46,938 nt of DNA from Verrucomicrobiia bacterium (GCA_026125285.1 JAHCLO010000043.1:1-46938), one strand, 5' to 3'; numbered from the stretch's first letter, positions 1 through 9,116 are shown. Numbers and translations are program-made. The notes: generated from the letters alone by a model not told the origin.

Positions 1-1818
1 ACACCTATTCCCGTTCTGGACGCAAGCCATGATTTCGAGCATCCGCGCGTTCGTGGCAGCGTCCTTGACGGCAATTCGCAAGGTGTGCTGGCCGAGATTT
101 CGCCCCATGACTCCGACATCGCGCAGATACAAACCCTGTGCGCGGCAGCGGCTGACGAATTCTGCCGCCGTTGGACCGTCTTCCGGCAGATGACAGAGCA
201 GGAAGTTCGCGATGCCGGGAACGATTTCCCAGCCGTGAAACCCAGCCAGTCCGCGGGTGAGAAGGGGCCGGAGTTCATGAGTTTCCGTGTAACGTGCGGC
301 ATAGTAATTCGCATCCTGCAACGCCGCGACTGCCGCGACTTGCGCCGGCAAACTCACCGCCCACGGTGGTGTGATACCGCGCAACTCTTCGATCATCGGT
401 GCGGGACCGCACAGATACGCCGCGCGCACGCCGCTCAAGGCATACACCTTGGACATGGACTTGCACACAACTACATTCCGGCTGGCGGCGGCAAATCGTT
501 CCAGCGATTCGTCCGGCCCGGCATATTCCACGTAGGTTTCATCAACCCACACGCGCGTTGTCTTCGGAATTCGTCTGAGGAGCTCCTCCATTTCGCGCCG
601 GCTCACGTGTTGACCGGTGGGACTGTTGGGATTTACCAACGCGATCAAATCGTAACCACGTTGTGCCTGTGCGGCAAGTTCGCCAAGGTCCACGCGATAG
701 TTGTTTTCGCGCGACAAGGACAGGCGATCCACCCGGCAACGGACGACCTGCTCCAGCACATGGGCATACTCGCCGTAGGTCGGATCGAGAATCAGGACGC
801 GTGACGCCGGCTTGAGCCAGTGTCGGAACGCGAGGAAGATGGCATCTGACGAACCCGCGGCGGGCAAGATGTTCTCCGGTGTGACGACCCGCGTCCGGGC
901 AATCGTCCGCACCATGCCTTCACCGGCCGTCGGTGGCGAAGTGCGCAATAGCCACGGCAAATCCTCCTGGAGCGCGGCCATCACGTGCGGTGAAGGCGGA
1001 AACCACGCATCCAGCACGTCCGCATTGATGATGGTGTGCCGGCGGTCCAGGTGATCGAACTCCGGCCCGATGGCGTCGAAGAACGCGCCACCGTGAAAAC
1101 AATTCGCCGGTTTGCGAAACGGAAAGTTCAAGCGCCAATCCAGCGAACGTTCCAGCCGGTGGAGCAAGGGATCAAAGTCCGGCAGCCGCGCACGCAGTTG
1201 CGCAACCGTGGCCGCGAGCAATTCATAGGTCACGGCGCCGGACTTGAACTGCCGTCCCAGTCGTTCCAGACCCACATGCAGATACAGGTCCAGAATCTCC
1301 CGTCGTCCGATGGCCACGATGCGTTCGCCGCCATGCGCCTCCACCCACCGCAGCGCGGCGTACATCAAGGCACAGGCAATTTCGCGGCCGCGATGAGCGC
1401 TCGTTACCGTGAGCAAGCGCGCCTCGTAAACCTTTCTGCCGATCAACTGAGGGAAATCCTCCCGCCGCAGATATTTGTCCACGGAGTAGCGCCCGCCTTC
1501 GGGAGGCGTGATGCTGATGAAGCCGGCGACGACGCCATTCAGCGAGGCGACGAGATACACATTGAAGTTGTCCAGGGCATCGCACAACCGGCCCTCCGGT
1601 TGGGGCGCGTGCTGGCCCAGTTCGTGTGCATACACTTCGTGACGCAGGCGGAAAATCTCCTCCCGCTCCCTCGCTTCGGCCAACCGCAGGGTAATTGGCT
1701 TTGGGGCGAGACCGCGGCTTGCGGGCGGGCGCAAGGCGCTTGACGCGTCGGGGACTTCGTCGCTTGAGGCCGCGGTGGATTCCTGCCGCAACGGCTCCAG
1801 GATTTCGATTTGTCTCAT
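1..1818 (-). CDS. GNAT acyltransferase / class I-II aminotransferase fusion (3' end outside window)
   Basis: An open frame of 606 codons runs on the minus strand from ATG at 1818 off the left edge, so the C-terminus is missing. Residues about 45-185 look like a GNAT N-acyltransferase (VYEARLLTV, then SAHRGREIACALMYAAL, an acyl-CoA-loop-like segment). From about residue 225 on it is a PLP aminotransferase of the HisC/CobD fold type I group: AGSSDAIFLAF, NPNSPTGQHVS, VWVDETYVEYA and the PLP-lysine segment CKSMSKVYALSG are all visible. The likely activity is transamination or decarboxylation of an amino-acid-like phosphate, with an acyltransferase in the same chain; the substrate is not predictable. 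It is divergent to the beta-propeller gene at 1961. Domain calls are firm, the substrate is open. Confidence 0.85.
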   Translation of the reverse strand, partial: MRQIEILEPLRQESTAASSDEVPDASSALRPPASRGLAPKPITLRLAEAREREEIFRLRHEVYAHELGQHAPQPEGRLCDALDNFNVYLVASLNGVVAGFISITPPEGGRYSVDKYLRREDFPQLIGRKVYEARLLTVTSAHRGREIACALMYAALRWVEAHGGERIVAIGRREILDLYLHVGLERLGRQFKSGAVTYELLAATVAQLRARLPDFDPLLHRLERSLDWRLNFPFRKPANCFHGGAFFDAIGPEFDHLDRRHTIINADVLDAWFPPSPHVMAALQEDLPWLLRTSPPTAGEGMVRTIARTRVVTPENILPAAGSSDAIFLAFRHWLKPASRVLILDPTYGEYAHVLEQVVRCRVDRLSLSRENNYRVDLGELAAQAQRGYDLIALVNPNSPTGQHVSRREMEELLRRIPKTTRVWVDETYVEYAGPDESLERFAAASRNVVVCKSMSKVYALSGVRAAYLCGPAPMIEELRGITPPWAVSLPAQVAAVAALQDANYYAARYTETHELRPLLTRGLAGFHGWEIVPGIANFLLCHLPEDGPTAAEFVSRCRAQGLYLRDVGVMGRNLGQHTLRIAVKDAATNARMLEIMACVQNGNRC

Positions 1819-1960
1819 GGAAGCGACCGTAGCTTGTCCGCCGGCAAAGCGTGAATTGAAAAATAATCCATAGAATTGATTTTGCCGATGCCTCCGCTGC
1901 CGGCAGCCGATGCTTTTATTGCCCCGCACTGCCTTCTGGTGTAGTACTGCGTGCATCACA

Positions 1961-3271
1961 ATGTCAGCGCCAAACATTTTAACGGTGAGCTTCTTGTTGT
2001 TTGCCACTTTGCCAGTCCTGGCTGATTGGCCGGACTTTCGCGGTCCGTGGGCCAACGGTCATGCTACGCAACCAGGCGCGGCGAAACCGGCGGGATTGCC
2101 GCTGACCTGGAGCGAAAAGGACAACGTCAAGTGGAAGACCGCCATTCCGCATCGCGGCTGGTCCACACCTGTGGTGTTGGGCAAACAAGTCTGGATCACG
2201 ACGGCCACCGAAGCGGGCCATGATTTCTTTGCCCTCTGCGTGGATGCGGACACGGGCAAGATCCTATTCAACGAGAGACTATTCCACAGCGCCAACCCCG
2301 AACCATTAGGCAACAGTGTGAATTGTTACGCGGCTCCATCCGCAGTGATTGAGCCGGGCCGGGTGTACGTTCACTTTGGCAGCTATGGCACCGCCTGCCT
2401 GGACACCGCCACCTTTGAGGTGCTATGGAAACGAACCGGTCTGCCGTGCCGACATTTCCGCGGACCGGGTTCCTCGCCGATTCTCCACCGGGATTTGTTG
2501 ATCCTGACAATGGACGGGATTGACGTGCAATATCTGGCCGCACTGGACAAGCGCACCGGGCGCACGATCTGGAAGACCGACCGCACCGCCGATTGGAACG
2601 ATCTGAACGCGGACGGTCAACCCGCGGGCGAGGGTGACTTCCGCAAGGCTTACACCACGCCAATAATCGTCGAAGTGAACGGCCGCACCCAGATGATCAG
2701 CATCGGCTCGAAGGCCATGTACGGTTACGACCCGCTGACCGGGCGCGAATTATGGAAAATCGGCACGGGCGGATATTCAGGGGCCGCACGGCCGGTGTTC
2801 GGCCACGGCCTAGCGTTCCTGGGCACGGGCTTTGGCAAAACGGAGTTTTTGGCGGTGCGCCCGGATCGCGAGGGCGAACTCCAGGAGTCTGACGTTGCCT
2901 GGCGCACCACGCGCGGCGCGCCGAAGATGCCGTCGCCATTGCTGGTGGACGATTTGCTTTATCTGCTGGCCGACAACGGCATCGTCCGTTGTGTCGAAGC
3001 CACCACGGGGACAGAAGTCTATCAGGAGCGAATCGGCGGCGAGTTTTGCGCGTCGCTGCTTTATGGCGACGGTCGCATTTACGCGTTTGACCGCGATGGC
3101 AAAACCACGGTGCTGAAGGCCGGGCGCAAATTCGAGGTGCTGGCCACAAACCGGCTGGATGATGGCTTCATGGCCTCACCTGCCGTTTCCGGCAAGGCGC
3201 TGATCTTGCGGACCAAGACGCATCTCTACCGCGTAGAAATTGACCCGGCGTCCCCATCTGGCGGGAGATGA
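1961..3271 (+). CDS. Exported PQQ-like beta-propeller repeat protein
   Basis: The 436-residue product opens with a signal peptide (MSAPNILTVSFLLFATLPVLA, then mature DWPDFRGPW) followed by repeated propeller blades of the PQQ/BamB-like type, with recurrent W-K and 'DxxTGxxLW' strands such as LDKRTGRTIWKTD and YDPLTGRELWKIG. The N-terminal DWPxFRGP motif is typical of secreted PQQ-like proteins in Verrucomicrobiota and Planctomycetota. No cytochrome or dehydrogenase motif is seen, so a binding or scaffold role is as likely as catalysis. An in-frame ATG at 1910 exists, but 1961 places the hydrophobic signal correctly. It is monocistronic, with a convergent neighbour downstream. Confidence 0.85.
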   Translation: MSAPNILTVSFLLFATLPVLADWPDFRGPWANGHATQPGAAKPAGLPLTWSEKDNVKWKTAIPHRGWSTPVVLGKQVWITTATEAGHDFFALCVDADTGKILFNERLFHSANPEPLGNSVNCYAAPSAVIEPGRVYVHFGSYGTACLDTATFEVLWKRTGLPCRHFRGPGSSPILHRDLLILTMDGIDVQYLAALDKRTGRTIWKTDRTADWNDLNADGQPAGEGDFRKAYTTPIIVEVNGRTQMISIGSKAMYGYDPLTGRELWKIGTGGYSGAARPVFGHGLAFLGTGFGKTEFLAVRPDREGELQESDVAWRTTRGAPKMPSPLLVDDLLYLLADNGIVRCVEATTGTEVYQERIGGEFCASLLYGDGRIYAFDRDGKTTVLKAGRKFEVLATNRLDDGFMASPAVSGKALILRTKTHLYRVEIDPASPSGGR

Positions 3272-3359
3272 TGTCAGCCTTCGAGGACTGAACACTTGGC
3301 GAAGCGGTGGTGGTAGGTTGGTCGGAATTGAACAAACATTTCTGATTTCAGTGTATGGC

Positions 3360-3773
3360 TCAAGCTCCGCGCAACTGTGCCGCGTGATTGCGTTCGCTGA
3401 TCTGGGAATTCAGCGTGAAGAAATCGTAAAGAATGCCGAGGCCGAACAATCCCAATGTCAGCAGGTACAGAATTCCGGTAATCCATTTGCCCAGATAAAA
3501 TCGGTGCAGACCGAGCCAGCCCAGGAAGGTGAGCAGGATCCAGGCGACCGAATAGTCCGACCGCCCGGCCACATAGCGCCGGTCCGCCGCCCGATCCATG
3601 GACGGGATGAGAAACAAATCCACCAACCAGCCAATGAGGAACAAGCCGGCGGTGAAAAACCAGATCACCCCGGTGATTTGCCGCCCGTAGTAGAAGCGAT
3701 GCGCGCCAGTAAAGCCAAACAGCCAAAGCACGTAGCCCACGACTTTGCTGTGCGTGTCAGGTGATACACTCAT
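3360..3773 (-). CDS. Double TM2-domain membrane protein
   Basis: The 137-residue product contains two TM2 domains in tandem. Each shows the TM2 signature of a glycine-rich first helix, an H-R-F-Y-x-G turn (GAHRFYYGRQITG and GLHRFYLGKWITG) and a second helix ending near a D (LVDLFLIP, LYDFF). It is predicted to be an inner-membrane protein with about four helices. TM2 proteins have no agreed biochemical activity. It is convergent with the upstream propeller gene. The start at 3773 gives a short hydrophilic N-terminus before the first helix. Confidence 0.85.
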   Translation of the reverse strand: MSVSPDTHSKVVGYVLWLFGFTGAHRFYYGRQITGVIWFFTAGLFLIGWLVDLFLIPSMDRAADRRYVAGRSDYSVAWILLTFLGWLGLHRFYLGKWITGILYLLTLGLFGLGILYDFFTLNSQISERNHAAQLRGA

Positions 3774-3969
3774 AACGCCGCGACGTTATCGCCGGGCGGG
3801 GTCCGCGGCAATTACAAGTCCGAGCAGCAGTTATAGGCATTGGGTAGTTCTGGCAGTTCAACGGTGATCACATACCGAGCGTTCTCGTGCGCCGCGCGGT
3901 AATTCCGGGTTGACAGCCTCCCTGCCTCTGAGACGTACTATCCCCCGGCAAACGCCCCCGAATTCCCGA

Positions 3970-4077
3970 CTATGTCAACCGTTCAATCAACTTCCGCACC
4001 AACCGCCAGTCCACGTCGTAGTTGTGCCGGACTTTGAAACAAGCCACGCCTTGCCGAAGCCACGAACAAACATGATC
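3970..4077 (-). pseudogene. Possible remnant of the C-terminus of an unknown protein
   Basis: On the minus strand, 35 codons between an in-frame stop (4078-4080) and a TAG at 3970-3972 encode a segment with protein-like composition (CFKVRHNYDVDWRLVRKLI). No start codon and no upstream coding sequence are present, and the frame ends just before the divergent transporter gene. It may be a gene remnant or chance. The family is not recognised. Confidence 0.2.
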
Positions 4078-4079
4078 CT

Positions 4080-4979
4080 ATGAAACAAAATAAACTCTGG
4101 TTCGTTTACACAGTGGTCACCATGCTGGCCTGGGGCCTCTGGGGGGCCGTCATGAACCTGACCGCCGACGCCGGCTTCCCGGAAACCCTGGGCTACGTGG
4201 TCTGGGCCTTGACGATGATTCCGCCCGCGCTGGTGGCATTGCGGCTCATTGGATGGAAGCTGGATCATAAACTCCAGGCGATTCTCCTCGGTTGCACGGC
4301 GGGGCTGCTGGGGGCTGGTGGCCAGTTAATACTTTTCAAGACATTGCGCATCGCTCCCGCGTATCTGGTCTTCCCGTTCATTGCGTTGTCGCCGCTGGTC
4401 ACGATTGTGATGGCGCTGATCATTTCCCGCGAGCGGGCTTCTTCCAAGGGCTGGATCGGCATTGTGCTGGCGCTGTTGGCTGGGGTGCTTCTCTCCTATG
4501 CGCCGCCCGCCGGGGACGGGAAGGCAGAGTTTCTCTGGGTACTCCTGGCACTGCTGGTCTTTCTGGCCTGGGGCATCCAGGGATTCGTCATCTCGCACGC
4601 CAACAAAGTCATGAAAGCGGAAAGCATCTTCTGCTACATGATGCTCACCGGCATCCTCCTGATCCCGGTGGCGCTCGGCATGACGGACTTCAACCAAACG
4701 ATCCACTGGGGATTCCAAGGACCGTATCTCGCTGCCTGCATCCAGATTCTCAACGCCGTGGGCGCGCTGCTGCTGGTGTATGCCTTCCGCTATGGCAAGG
4801 CCATCATCGTGTCGCCGCTGATCAACGCGGGTGCGCCAGTCATCACCATCATCCTCTCGCTGCTGATAAGCCAGACGGTGCCGAACTGGGTCAATGCCAC
4901 CGGCATGATGGTCGCCATTATCGCCACGGTGCTGATGGTGCTGGAGGAGGAAACCAGGTCCGCAAAGCCATCGGGTTGA
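4080..4979 (+). CDS. DMT-superfamily (EamA-type) permease
   Basis: The 299-residue product has about ten hydrophobic helices arranged as two EamA-like halves, the usual size for drug/metabolite transporter (DMT) permeases. The first helix MLAWGLWGAVMNLTADAG and the strongly hydrophobic last helices (VTIILSLLISQ, MMVAIIATVLMVL) are clear. Transport of a small metabolite across the inner membrane is expected; the substrate cannot be read. The start ATG at 4080 matches the beginning of helix 1. It is monocistronic or weakly linked to the methyltransferase genes downstream. Confidence 0.85.
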   Translation: MKQNKLWFVYTVVTMLAWGLWGAVMNLTADAGFPETLGYVVWALTMIPPALVALRLIGWKLDHKLQAILLGCTAGLLGAGGQLILFKTLRIAPAYLVFPFIALSPLVTIVMALIISRERASSKGWIGIVLALLAGVLLSYAPPAGDGKAEFLWVLLALLVFLAWGIQGFVISHANKVMKAESIFCYMMLTGILLIPVALGMTDFNQTIHWGFQGPYLAACIQILNAVGALLLVYAFRYGKAIIVSPLINAGAPVITIILSLLISQTVPNWVNATGMMVAIIATVLMVLEEETRSAKPSG

Positions 4980-5050
4980 TCCCAGCCGCCACTGATGAAC
5001 CGTGAATTCGTGTTTGCGCCTGACCGGCCTGGGCCGGGACGATTGAGGTT

Positions 5051-6331
5051 GTGCCAATTGACTCGCCCGCGTCCGCGCGTCACGGCATGCTCGGTTCTGT
5101 GATGTCGGTGCCACCCATCGAACAGGTTTGTGAGAAACTCGCCGCCAGTCTGGCAGACGGGACTTTCGTACGCTTGGTATTGTCGGCTCCGATCAGGGTA
5201 GAGGTCGGTCCGCAAAAGGTTCTGGGCCGTTGCGTGGTCTTGAAAGGCATCCCACACCTTTCACTGACATTGCGCCACCCGACCCAGGACTTGACGAAGA
5301 ATCTTCCGCTGGCCGAATGTGCCGCGTGGTTGCACGGTCAACTCGAACACGAATTTCGCAGCGCGTTGCTCGGCACGACCGTCCGCGACTGGCAGTTCAT
5401 TTCCGCCGAGCCAGGCAGCGCGCGGTTGATAGATCACCAGCCTTCCCGCACGAGTGCTCCGCCGCGCGAACATGACCGCAAACACATGGGATTCCTCGAT
5501 GCTTCGGCGCGGGATTGGTTGGAGGGATTGGCTATCCTGGACGCCACTGGCAAAGTCCGTGCCTCGATGGCGGACAAACACCGGCAGATCAATCACTATC
5601 TCGAAATCCTCTCTCATCTGGCGAAGGAATGTGGCTGGCTCGAAGCTCCAATCGCCGGCGCGAATGAACTTCAAGCACACAATCCGCCGTCTCCCCAGCA
5701 GGCGCTGGTGATTGCCGACATGGGCTGCGGCAAGGGCTATCTCACGTTTGGCGCGTGGCACTTGTTTCATCGCATCGGAAAGCAACCAGTGCGCATCCTG
5801 GGCGTCGAAGCACGTCCGAGTTTGGTTGCGACCAGCAACAAACTCGCCCGACAGATCAATGCCAAAAGATTGGAGTTTGTGGCCGGCTCGATTCAATCCG
5901 CCAGCCTGCCGCCCTTGGACGCGCTGATTGCCTTGCACGCCTGCAACACAGCCACCGACGACGCCATCCGCCGGGGTATCGAACTGGGGGCGAAGCTCAT
6001 CATTGTGGCGCCGTGCTGTCATCAACAATTGCGCCCGCAACTCGGCAAGCCCGAACCGCTCGCGCCAGTGTTGCGGCATGGCGTGATGGCCGAGCGAATG
6101 GCCGAGTGGGTCACGGACGGCCTGCGCGCGTTGTTTCTGGAATGGGCCGGCTACCGCACCAAAGTCATGGAATTTGTGGACGCCGGACACACGCCGAAGA
6201 ACCTTATGATCGCTGCCGTGCGGGAAAGCCAGCCCTTTCAGGATCAAACCATAAAGCAGCGCATTGACGACTTGAAGGAGTTCTATGGCATCCAACAACA
6301 CGCGCTTGACGATCTTCTCAATGGCGCATGA
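5051..6331 (+). CDS. SAM-dependent methyltransferase, METTL25/Methyltransf_32-like
   Basis: The 426-residue product has a variable N-terminal region of about 200 residues, then a class I Rossmann methyltransferase. Motif I is VIADMGCGKGYLTFG, followed by VRILGVEARPSLV (acidic post-I) and LIALHACNTATDDAI. The segment VAPCCHQQLRP fits the Methyltransf_32 family related to eukaryotic METTL25/RRNAD1. RNA or ribosome-linked methylation is plausible but not proven. The start used is GTG 5051; in-frame ATG at 5102 is an alternative. It is followed after 31 bp by an Rsm22-like methyltransferase on the same strand, so the two may be co-transcribed. Confidence 0.8.
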   Translation: MPIDSPASARHGMLGSVMSVPPIEQVCEKLAASLADGTFVRLVLSAPIRVEVGPQKVLGRCVVLKGIPHLSLTLRHPTQDLTKNLPLAECAAWLHGQLEHEFRSALLGTTVRDWQFISAEPGSARLIDHQPSRTSAPPREHDRKHMGFLDASARDWLEGLAILDATGKVRASMADKHRQINHYLEILSHLAKECGWLEAPIAGANELQAHNPPSPQQALVIADMGCGKGYLTFGAWHLFHRIGKQPVRILGVEARPSLVATSNKLARQINAKRLEFVAGSIQSASLPPLDALIALHACNTATDDAIRRGIELGAKLIIVAPCCHQQLRPQLGKPEPLAPVLRHGVMAERMAEWVTDGLRALFLEWAGYRTKVMEFVDAGHTPKNLMIAAVRESQPFQDQTIKQRIDDLKEFYGIQQHALDDLLNGA

Positions 6332-6362
6332 CCCATCCACTTTGACCAGTTAACTTCGATCA

Positions 6363-7340
6363 ATGGACAGGAATACAATTGACTGGAGCGCGCTTGAGCG
6401 TCTGCGCACGGCGTTTCTTGCGGGCACAGCAGGCGCTGGCGATTACTGGCAGAGCGTAGCCGACCTCGCGAGTTACGACGCCACGTTCGCCCAGCGCATC
6501 GGCTGGAAGTGGGATTACGTGCTGGCGGAACTGACCCGGCGGGGTTGGTCGCCGCCCAGACGCGAACTGCTTGATTGGGGCTGCGGCAGTGGTATCGCGG
6601 CGCGCGCTTTCCTGGACCATTTCGGCGCCGACGCCGTGCGCAAGCTGCGCGTCTGGGATCGCTCCAGCCAGGCGATGGATTTCGCCGCGCGTCGCGCCCG
6701 GACCAAGTACCCGGGACTTGAGGTCGCCATTGGCCTGACCGAGTCGCCCGGCGTGGTACTGGTGAGTCACGTTCTCACTGAATTGGACGCGGAAACAACT
6801 TCCTCGTTAGTTGACCTGGCGGCGCGGGCGGAAAGTGTGCTCTGGATCGAGCCGGGCACTTACGAGGCCAGCCGCGCGCTGATTGCCATCCGCGACCGGC
6901 TGCGCGACCACTTCAATGTTGTCGCACCCTGCACGCATCAGACCGCGTGCGGAATGTTGGCCCCGCAGAATCAACGACACTGGTGCCATCATTTTGCCAG
7001 TCCGCCGTCGGCCGTGTTTACCGACGGATACTGGGCGCGTTTTGCCAACTTGATCGGGATTGACCTCCGCGATCTGCCATTGAGCTTTTTGGTGCTCGAC
7101 AAACGATCCGATGCGCCCATGCCATCCGGCGCGGCGCGCGTCATTGGCCATCCGCGGGTGTACAAGGCGCACGCCTTGTTGCTCGGTTGCGATGCTGATG
7201 GAGTGCATGAGCGTCAACTGGCCAAACGCACGCTGCCAGAGGAATTTCGTCGTTGGAAAAAGGGGGAGGGTTGCGTGTTACAGGTCTGGCAGCGTGAAGG
7301 TGACGCCATTACCGGAGCGGTGGATATCGCTTCCGACTGA
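6363..7340 (+). CDS. Rsm22-like small ribosomal subunit methyltransferase-family protein
   Basis: The 325-residue product carries a class I methyltransferase core with LLDWGCGSGIAARAF as motif I. It also has a cysteine/histidine cluster (CTHQTACGM, then RHWCHHF) that matches the metal-binding region of the Rsm22/YtcA-type family known from mitochondrial ribosome assembly. The family is thought to act on small-subunit ribosomes, perhaps through an Fe-S site. The length is typical for bacterial members. The gene lies directly behind another RNA-methyltransferase-like gene, which supports a translation-related role. Confidence 0.8.
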   Translation: MDRNTIDWSALERLRTAFLAGTAGAGDYWQSVADLASYDATFAQRIGWKWDYVLAELTRRGWSPPRRELLDWGCGSGIAARAFLDHFGADAVRKLRVWDRSSQAMDFAARRARTKYPGLEVAIGLTESPGVVLVSHVLTELDAETTSSLVDLAARAESVLWIEPGTYEASRALIAIRDRLRDHFNVVAPCTHQTACGMLAPQNQRHWCHHFASPPSAVFTDGYWARFANLIGIDLRDLPLSFLVLDKRSDAPMPSGAARVIGHPRVYKAHALLLGCDADGVHERQLAKRTLPEEFRRWKKGEGCVLQVWQREGDAITGAVDIASD

Positions 7341-7390
7341 AACGAGCCGGGGCAAGCGCAGAATGTGACCCGTCCCGGCTGAGGTCGGCG

Positions 7391-7699
7391 TTACTTCCGG
7401 TTGATCAGCGCTCCCAGCAGGACACCCACGGCGAACACCACCCCGAGGGATTGATAAGGATACTGGCGAATGATCCGATCTGTGGCCCGGGCGCCGGTCA
7501 GCGCCTGCTGTTTGATGCGTTCCCCGCGCGTCTTCACGCGGGCGAGTGCGTTCTCCAGTTCCGCCTTGGATTCCTCCGACAGTTGCGCGCCGGTGGCTTT
7601 GACCAGGGCCTCGGCATCCTGCAGAAGGAGGCACACATCCTCCGCCAGTTTGTCCAAAGAGGCGTTCTCCGCCGTCAGGTTCTCAAAATAGACTTCCAT
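7391..7699 (-). CDS. DUF883 (ElaB/YqjD-like) membrane-anchored protein
   Basis: The 102-residue product is a long amphipathic, Ala/Glu/Lys-rich helix (LTAENASLDKLAEDVCLLLQ onward) followed by a single C-terminal hydrophobic helix (LGVVFAVGVLLGALI) ending NRK, the arrangement of the DUF883 family, tail-anchored proteins that in E. coli bind ribosomes. The frame stays open upstream to 7852, but ATG 7699 is preceded by a GAAGG-type ribosome binding site at 8 bp and begins at the family's usual N-terminus. It is convergent with the Rsm22-like gene. Confidence 0.75.
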   Translation of the reverse strand: MEVYFENLTAENASLDKLAEDVCLLLQDAEALVKATGAQLSEESKAELENALARVKTRGERIKQQALTGARATDRIIRQYPYQSLGVVFAVGVLLGALINRK

Positions 7700-7987
7700 A
7701 CGCTTTGCCTTCACTTGCGGCCTCGCCGGCATCAACCCACTCCGCATCGCCGGCAAGACTGCTGTAACACAGTCCCGCAAAATCACGCGCAACGCAACCC
7801 TGCATCGCCACCGGCCGCCGAAAAACTCGAACCAGCACTCAGCCAGGTTCATCTGCTGATGTCCGCGGCTTCATAAACACGGCCGGGAACAACGCGCCCA
7901 GAATCAAGTCCAGCAAAGCGAAGAGCAGCAGCGCTACCCGAAGGCGAGCAAGGTGGGGCGAGGCTACCGACGAGCCTTCCCTCATCA

Positions 7988-8158
7988 GACTGGAAATTCC
8001 AATCCCGCGGCTGGCATCATCGCCTGCGCGATGGCGAGGGCTATTCCGAGAAGTGCCTTTACGTGCAGGAAAATCCCGTCCGTCCTGGGCTGTGCCAACG
8101 GATTGAAGACTGGCCCTTCAAAGGTCGGGTTTTCGACCTGATGTGGGCGGGCAAATAG
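7988..8158 (+). pseudogene. C-terminal remnant of a REP-associated tyrosine (RAYT, Y1/IS200-like) transposase
   Basis: The plus-strand frame ending at TAG 8156-8158 encodes 56 residues. They include DWKFQSRGWHHRLR, then a segment matching the conserved tail of RAYT transposases (KCLYVQENPVRPGL followed by RIEDWPF). The catalytic HUH and tyrosine parts are missing, so it cannot be functional. RAYTs mobilise palindromic REP repeats, and several such palindromes lie elsewhere in this window. The assignment rests on the NPVR...DWP pattern. Confidence 0.7.
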
Positions 8159-8197
8159 CCGCAGGGACGGCTCGCGGGGACGCTCGCTCCATCAACG

Positions 8198-8518
8198 TCA
8201 GTCCACCCGACAATACGCCGCCAATCCCTGCAAGCCGCCCTCGCGACTGAAGCCGCTTTCCTTGTAGCCGCCGAACGGACTGGTCGGGTCGAACTTGTTG
8301 TAGGTGTTCGCCCAGACGACGCCCGCGCTCAGACCGTAAAGAATGTTGTTCGCACGTTCGAAGGCTTCCTCCGGCGTGCGGAACGTCATCACGCTCAACA
8401 CCAGTCCGAAAACTTCCTGCGACGCCACGCGATGCGCGTGCGTGACGCCAGTGAGAAACGTTGGCGGAAACCAACACCCCTTCGTCGGCAATGCGCCGCC
8501 CGCATGCGTCAATTCGGC
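8198..8518 (-). pseudogene. Truncated aldehyde dehydrogenase 3' end (copy A), with internal deletion
   Basis: The minus-strand frame encodes the C-terminal part of the complete aldehyde dehydrogenase at 12670-14256, from AELTHAGGALPTKGCWF to GGLQGLAAYCRVD. Relative to the complete gene, 19 residues (57 bp) between SAGV and VWANTY are missing in frame. Conserved Pro residues are changed (GPVLSV to GLVLSV, NNIPYG to NNILYG), so the copy is decaying. The catalytic Glu and Cys domains are absent. Homology to the full gene starts about 10 bp after the stop of the hypothetical gene at 8529. Confidence 0.85.
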
Positions 8519-8528
8519 TGTAAGTGCG

Positions 8529-9116
8529 TTAAACATCTTCCGCGCGCTTTGTGCCAATCGCTTCAATAAGACGAACCGCGTTCCTCTTGATGCGATAAAT
8601 CATCCCTTCTTCGTGATAAATCAGACCCAATTCAAGCAAGGCCTTGATATCGTCATCCAGAAAACGAATGTCAGTGATCTCCACATGATCATCGCCGCCG
8701 AAATTCAGAACGAAATTCTCGCCGCCGAAATTCTCATAAAACAATCTGTCAGCGCCTGAATTTACGAACTGGCGAAGTATCGAAAGAGCCTGCTCCGAAA
8801 GACCTAGTTTTGGAGCAACAGCCATAGCAATCCCCTTGAACTCATGCAACTGTCCAAGCAGGCCAACAAGAACCTCCCCAATGCGGTCGAGCTTTTGGAG
8901 CATTAATGCGTGATCGCTCCGCAACAGATTATCCACCTCACCGTGTAACGTCGAAGTGTTGACGATGAGATCCTTCAGCTCCTCGTGGCGATGATATGCC
9001 AACCACTCGATGAATTCCCGGTGACTCAATGCTTCACGCTGGCCCTTCTCCTGTCGAAAGTTCGAGAGAAGTCCGACGAGTGATGCAAAGGTAGTGGCTG
9101 CGCCGAGCGGATTCAT
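8529..9116 (-). CDS. Hypothetical cytosolic protein, coupled to the NHL gene
   Basis: The 195-residue product is of unknown function. It has a short hydrophobic N-terminus (MNPLGAATTFASLVGLL), a charged helical middle and a C-terminal part that looks like a small winged-helix or regulatory fold (ALLELGLIYHEEGMIYRIKR). The start ATG overlaps the stop of the NHL-protein gene by four bases (ATGA at 9113-9116), so the two were translationally coupled before the NHL gene was broken. Lower-GC codon choice than in neighbouring genes suggests acquired DNA. No family is recognised. Confidence 0.6.
   Translation of the reverse strand: MNPLGAATTFASLVGLLSNFRQEKGQREALSHREFIEWLAYHRHEELKDLIVNTSTLHGEVDNLLRSDHALMLQKLDRIGEVLVGLLGQLHEFKGIAMAVAPKLGLSEQALSILRQFVNSGADRLFYENFGGENFVLNFGGDDHVEITDIRFLDDDIKALLELGLIYHEEGMIYRIKRNAVRLIEAIGTKRAEDV

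Noticed and set aside
85..1743. Two plus-strand frames of over 230 codons
   Set aside because: They lie opposite the aminotransferase fusion, which is continuous and shows catalytic motifs; the plus frames show none.
3910..3941. Promoter-like TTGACA ... TACTAT upstream of the DMT permease gene
   Set aside because: The spacer is 20 bp, longer than functional sigma-70 promoters normally allow.
7839..7985. 48-codon hydrophobic minus frame upstream of the DUF883 gene
   Set aside because: A run such as LLLFALLDLILGALFPAVF looks membrane-like, but the frame overlaps the RAYT remnant edge and repeat-like DNA and lacks a ribosome binding site.
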